Assembly: GCA_029056365.1 (NCBI GenBank)
Contig: JAIDBM010000060.1
Location: forward strand, 1-10,425
Direction of reading: 5' to 3'
Source of the DNA: Muribaculaceae bacterium
Lineage (GTDB): Bacteria > Bacteroidota > Bacteroidia > Bacteroidales > Muribaculaceae
Length of the DNA: 10,425 nt
This document shows positions 7,960 through 10,425 of the stretch, piece by piece (position 1 is the first letter of the stretch; each line of letters begins with the position of its first letter). The notes below the pieces were generated by a model, which made no database searches, was not told where the DNA came from, and worked only from the letters and a program-made list of their open reading frames with translations. A program made the position numbers and the translations under genes.

Positions 7960-8067
7960 CTATAGAACTATAAATCTTTGGTTCTCTGGTACTCTGGTCC
8001 AATTATAAGACCATAGAACTATAGAACTCTGGTTCTTTGGGACTCTGGTCCAATTTTAAGACCATAG
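7960..8067. repeat. Tandem hairpin-unit array, right block (two units plus a tail)
   Basis: After the 64-bp element the array resumes with the tail of a unit (CTATAGAACTATAAAT, 7960-7975). One unit follows at 7976-8026 and another at 8027-8067, the last ending CCATAG only 4 bp before the tex stop codon. Loop and arm motifs are those of the left block (CTCTGGTCCAATTATAAGACC and variants split across arms). The repeat runs essentially up to the tex coding end, so it forms the start of the tex 3' untranslated region. Confidence 0.88.
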
Positions 8068-8071
8068 GGCA

Positions 8072-10216
8072 CTATATCAGCGACAGGTTTATGCGTCGGC
8101 GCAGTGGATCGAGTTCGATAATACGGGCTTCGACCCGCTGCCCTAATTTCAGCACATCGGAAACCGAACTTACGCGGCGCTGCGACAGACGGCTGATGTG
8201 GATAAGACCGTTTTCCTTTATTCCCAAGTCGACAAAAGCGCCGAATGCCGTTATGTTGTTGACTATGCCTGGAACCGTCATGCCCACGGCAAGTTCCTCG
8301 AAGTGCTCCACCGCCGGAACAAAGGCCTCGTTGTCGCCGTCAAGACGTGGGTCGCGACCCGGTTTGCGCAGTTCGGCCACGATGTCGGTCATGGTCTGCA
8401 GACCGCCTGTGCCTTTCTCCGCCAGAGCATTGATGTCAATTCGGTCGAGCAGAGACTGATTGGCAGGCAGACTTGCCGGGTCAGCGCCTATGCTTTTGGC
8501 CATTTCTTTCACAAGCTGATAGCTTTCGGGGTGTATGCCGGTGTTGTCGAGCGCTTCTTTTCCGCCGGGCACACGCAGGAATCCGGCGGCGAGTTCAAAC
8601 GCCTTGTCACCCAGACGAGGCACCTTCTTAAGGTCGCGGCGCGAGGCGAAATCGCCGTTGGCCGCACGGTATGTAACTATGTTCGCGGCCAGAGCCGGAC
8701 CAATTCCCGACACATACGAAAGCAGTCGTTCGCTGGCAGTGTTCACATCCACGCCCACAGCGTTCACGCAGCTCATCACCGTATAGTCCAGCGCCTCTTT
8801 CAGCCGGTTCTGGTCCACATCGTGCTGGTACTGGCCCACTCCAATCGATTTGGGATCGATTTTAACCAGCTCGGCCAGAGGGTCGATAAGCCGTCGGCCT
8901 ATCGAAACCGCGCCGCGCACCGTCACATCCTTGTCGGGGAATTCCTTGCGGGCCACATCGGAGGCCGAATACACCGATGCGCCGTTCTCGCTCACCACAT
9001 ACACCGAAGATGTCGGCAGAAGCTCGGAGCTTTTCAGGAACTTTTCGGTTTCGCGCGAGGCGGTGCCGTTGCCTAAGGCAATCACATCGAGCCGGTGACG
9101 TTTAATCATTCCCTCGAGTATACGCCTTGCCCCGACAATGTCGTTTTTCGGAGGCACCGGGTAAATTACGCTGTCTTCAAGCAGATTGCCTTGTTGGTCG
9201 AGCGCCACCACCTTGCAGCCGGTGCGGTAGCCGGGGTCGAGGGCCAGCACGCGGTGCCCCTTGAGCGGAGAGCCAAGCAGAAGCTGGCGAAGATTTCCGG
9301 CGAAAATATCAATGGCCACACGGTCGGCCTCCTCTTTCAGGGCGGCTGAGATTTCATTTTCGACCGAAGGCCTCAGCAAGCGTTTCGACGAGTCGCATAC
9401 CGCCTCGGCTATAATCTCGGAACATTGACGGCTGGAATTGCGGGGAATAAAGGCTTTGCACAGCGCATTGTCGAGTTCCGCTCCCGACTCCGGCAGAACA
9501 TACTTTGCCTTTATCAGACCTTCGGCCTCGGCCCGTCGCAAGGCCAGATACTGGTGCGATGAAATCCGGCGTACAGCATGGGTGAAACTGGCATATCCGG
9601 CGAATGGCGATGCTGTAAGCTCCGCCTCCTTGCCTTTGGCCACGGAGCAGACTATCTCCGATGAACGCTGATAACAGTTTCGCGTGATATTCCGCAGCCG
9701 GGTCGATTCCGAAGCCCATTCGGCTATTATGTCCATGGCTCCGGCAATGGCATCGTCGGTGTCCGCCACACCGTTCCGGCCAGCGAAAGCCGATGCCGAC
9801 TTACGGCAGTCGGTTGAATTTCCGGCCATTATAATCCTGGCCAGAGGTTCGAGACCTTTTTCTCTCGCCACAGTGGCGCGGGTTCGTTTGCGCGGTTTGT
9901 AAGGAGCGTATATATCTTCTATTTCGGTAAGCGACGAAGCCTGGTCGAGCTTCGCGCGAATAGCATCGGTCATTGCGCCGGCCTCTTCGACAGCAGTGTA
10001 TACAAAGGTACGTCGGTTGTCGATGTCGCGTTCGATTTTCAGTGCGGCCTCAATGGCGCGTACCTGTACTTCATCGAGCGAGCCGGTAAGTTCCTTGCGG
10101 TATCGGCTTATAAAAGGCACTGTAGCCCCTTCGCCGAGCAGCTTAACGGTGGCTTCAACACCTTTCAGAGGCAGACCGCATCTGAGGGCGACAGCCTTGA
10201 TTATTTTCTGTTCCAT
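8072..10216 (-). CDS. tex: Tex family RNA-binding transcription accessory protein
   Basis: The protein has 714 residues from ATG at 10216; a TTG two codons earlier is also in frame but overlaps the predicted promoter. Tex is a conserved cytoplasmic nucleic-acid-binding protein linked to transcription, with a core resembling eukaryotic Spt6. Domains in order: N-terminal helical region with the conserved TVPFISRYRKELTGSLDEVQ (about 32-51) and IEDIYAPYKPRKRTRA (about 99-114); YqgF/RNase-H-like domain from VLALDPGYRTG (about 323) through IALGNGTASRETE (about 379-391); helix-hairpin-helix region with SERLLSYVSGIGPALAANIV and RRDLKKVPRLGDKAFE (about 495-540); C-terminal S1 domain (about 645-714, MTVPGIVNNITAFGAFVDLG...GLIHISRLS...RRRINLSLI). 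It ends right after S1, without the tail of the longer proteobacterial proteins. It is transcribed alone, converging on the GH43 gene, and flanked on both sides by repeat elements. It is not functionally tied to the glycan genes. Confidence 0.96.
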   Translation of the reverse strand: MEQKIIKAVALRCGLPLKGVEATVKLLGEGATVPFISRYRKELTGSLDEVQVRAIEAALKIERDIDNRRTFVYTAVEEAGAMTDAIRAKLDQASSLTEIEDIYAPYKPRKRTRATVAREKGLEPLARIIMAGNSTDCRKSASAFAGRNGVADTDDAIAGAMDIIAEWASESTRLRNITRNCYQRSSEIVCSVAKGKEAELTASPFAGYASFTHAVRRISSHQYLALRRAEAEGLIKAKYVLPESGAELDNALCKAFIPRNSSRQCSEIIAEAVCDSSKRLLRPSVENEISAALKEEADRVAIDIFAGNLRQLLLGSPLKGHRVLALDPGYRTGCKVVALDQQGNLLEDSVIYPVPPKNDIVGARRILEGMIKRHRLDVIALGNGTASRETEKFLKSSELLPTSSVYVVSENGASVYSASDVARKEFPDKDVTVRGAVSIGRRLIDPLAELVKIDPKSIGVGQYQHDVDQNRLKEALDYTVMSCVNAVGVDVNTASERLLSYVSGIGPALAANIVTYRAANGDFASRRDLKKVPRLGDKAFELAAGFLRVPGGKEALDNTGIHPESYQLVKEMAKSIGADPASLPANQSLLDRIDINALAEKGTGGLQTMTDIVAELRKPGRDPRLDGDNEAFVPAVEHFEELAVGMTVPGIVNNITAFGAFVDLGIKENGLIHISRLSQRRVSSVSDVLKLGQRVEARIIELDPLRRRINLSLI

Positions 10217-10218
10217 AT

Positions 10219-10272
10219 GCAAAGTTACAAAATATTATGTAACTCCCTTTATAAAATATTTTGTAACTTTGC
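10219..10272. promoter_or_regulatory. Symmetric divergent promoter on an 18-bp perfect inverted repeat
   Basis: GCAAAGTTACAAAATATT (10219-10236) and its exact reverse complement (10255-10272) flank an 18-bp spacer. Each arm carries a perfect Bacteroidota -7 element, TAACTTTG: on the minus strand at 10227-10220 facing tex, and on the plus strand at 10264-10271 facing right. A third GTAAC half-site (10239-10243) lies in the spacer. The tex-facing element ends only 3 bp before the tex ATG, predicting a leaderless or nearly leaderless message. No clear -33 TTG is visible on either side. The repeat may also serve as an operator or fold as a hairpin. Confidence 0.55.
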
Positions 10273-10361
10273 ACCCGAAAAACGATGAAGAAATTATAAA
10301 TGATGAGTGATGAATTTATCTATAGTTTTATCGACTCAAAAAAAAAGACCAGAGAACGAGA

Positions 10362-10425
10362 GAAAAATGAGTAACGTCGGCGACCCCGCCGACGACTTGC
10401 ACGGTTCTAAGAACCAGGGTAATAA
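10362..10425 (-). repeat. 64-bp two-palindrome element, copy B, inverted (cut by the right edge)
   Basis: This is the exact reverse complement of copy A at 7873-7936, with the GC hairpin arms CGTCGGCG and CGCCGACG and the GGTTCT-A-AGAACC palindrome. The match reaches the last base of the window, so the full repeat may be longer. Just before it, 10347-10361 reads GACCAGAGAACGAGA. Its reverse complement resembles the CTCTTGTTCTCTGGTC start of the hairpin-array units, so another array may be associated with this copy. Confidence 0.9.
10367..10425 (+). CDS. Very small open frame inside the palindromic element, copy B (partial, doubtful)
   Basis: ATG at 10367 opens the same frame as in copy A (MSNVGDPADDLHGSKNQGN, 19 codons) and is still open at the window end. 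It is preceded by GAGAGAAAA, a purine-rich stretch that could act as a weak ribosome-binding site, and lies about 95 bp after the right-facing -7 element. Coding is unproven; see copy A for the reasons to doubt it. Confidence 0.15.
   Translation, partial: MSNVGDPADDLHGSKNQGN

Noticed and set aside
7577..8067. CRISPR array
   Set aside because: The repeats are contiguous, degenerate and contain their own subrepeats. There are no unique spacers of constant length and no cas genes.
8028..8071. Intrinsic terminator for tex formed by the last array unit
   Set aside because: The unit can fold on the minus strand (TGGTC with GACCA) but no T-tract follows, so a standard intrinsic terminator is not supported.
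8198..9076. 292-codon open frame on the plus strand opposite tex
   Set aside because: It lies wholly antisense to a strongly conserved tex gene, shows no recognisable domain or promoter, and is explained by the codon pattern of the real gene.
10219..10272. Invertible promoter of the Bacteroides phase-variation type
   Set aside because: The inverted arms are separated by only 18 bp, far shorter than known invertible segments, and both orientations would be nearly the same.
10300..10374. 24-codon plus-strand frame MMSDEFIYSFIDSKKK... downstream of the right-facing promoter
   Set aside because: Too short, its C-terminal part is read from A-rich and repeat sequence, it has no clear ribosome-binding site, and no second copy is available for comparison. 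Kept only as a note.

Overview
The window looks like the chromosome of a gut-type member of the Bacteroidales. The evidence is a SusC/SusD outer-membrane glycan-uptake locus, Bacteroidota-style -7 promoter elements (TAnnTTTG), a short Tex protein that ends directly after its S1 domain, and roughly balanced base composition. A Muribaculaceae-like host is a guess from overall flavour; nothing here proves the family.

Layout. (1) 1-6217, minus strand: a polysaccharide-utilization operon read right to left. It holds a full-length SusC-type TonB-dependent transporter (6217-3077), its SusD-type surface lipoprotein (3066-1096, 10 bp gap), and a second, structurally different SusC-type transporter that starts 32 bp later and runs off the left edge (1063-1). 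(2) 6218-6552: a 335-bp divergent intergenic region with a candidate promoter on each side, a 13-bp palindrome and a terminator-like hairpin. (3) 6553-7548, plus strand: a secreted single-domain glycoside hydrolase of family GH43. (4) 7549-8071: 523 bp between convergent genes, almost entirely repetitive. It is an array of about 60-bp units, each able to fold into an imperfect hairpin, interrupted by a different element with two perfect palindromes. (5) 8072-10216, minus strand: tex, encoding a conserved RNA-binding transcription accessory protein. (6) 10217-10425: a divergent promoter region built on an 18-bp perfect inverted repeat, then a second, inverted copy of the 64-bp palindromic element cut by the window end.

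Function. The SusC/SusD pair should bind a glycan at the cell surface and import oligosaccharides. The GH43 enzyme, secreted to the periplasm, should remove terminal sugars (arabinose, xylose or galactose type) from them. The substrate cannot be named, and no regulator (SusR, HTCS, or ECF sigma/anti-sigma) is visible. The complete SusC also lacks the extra N-terminal signalling (STN) domain used with anti-sigma factors.

The genes are of ordinary families. The unexplained part is the repeat system around tex: the hairpin-unit array, the 64-bp element present as exact inverted copies about 2.5 kb apart on either side of tex, a short open frame inside that element, and the symmetric divergent promoter.
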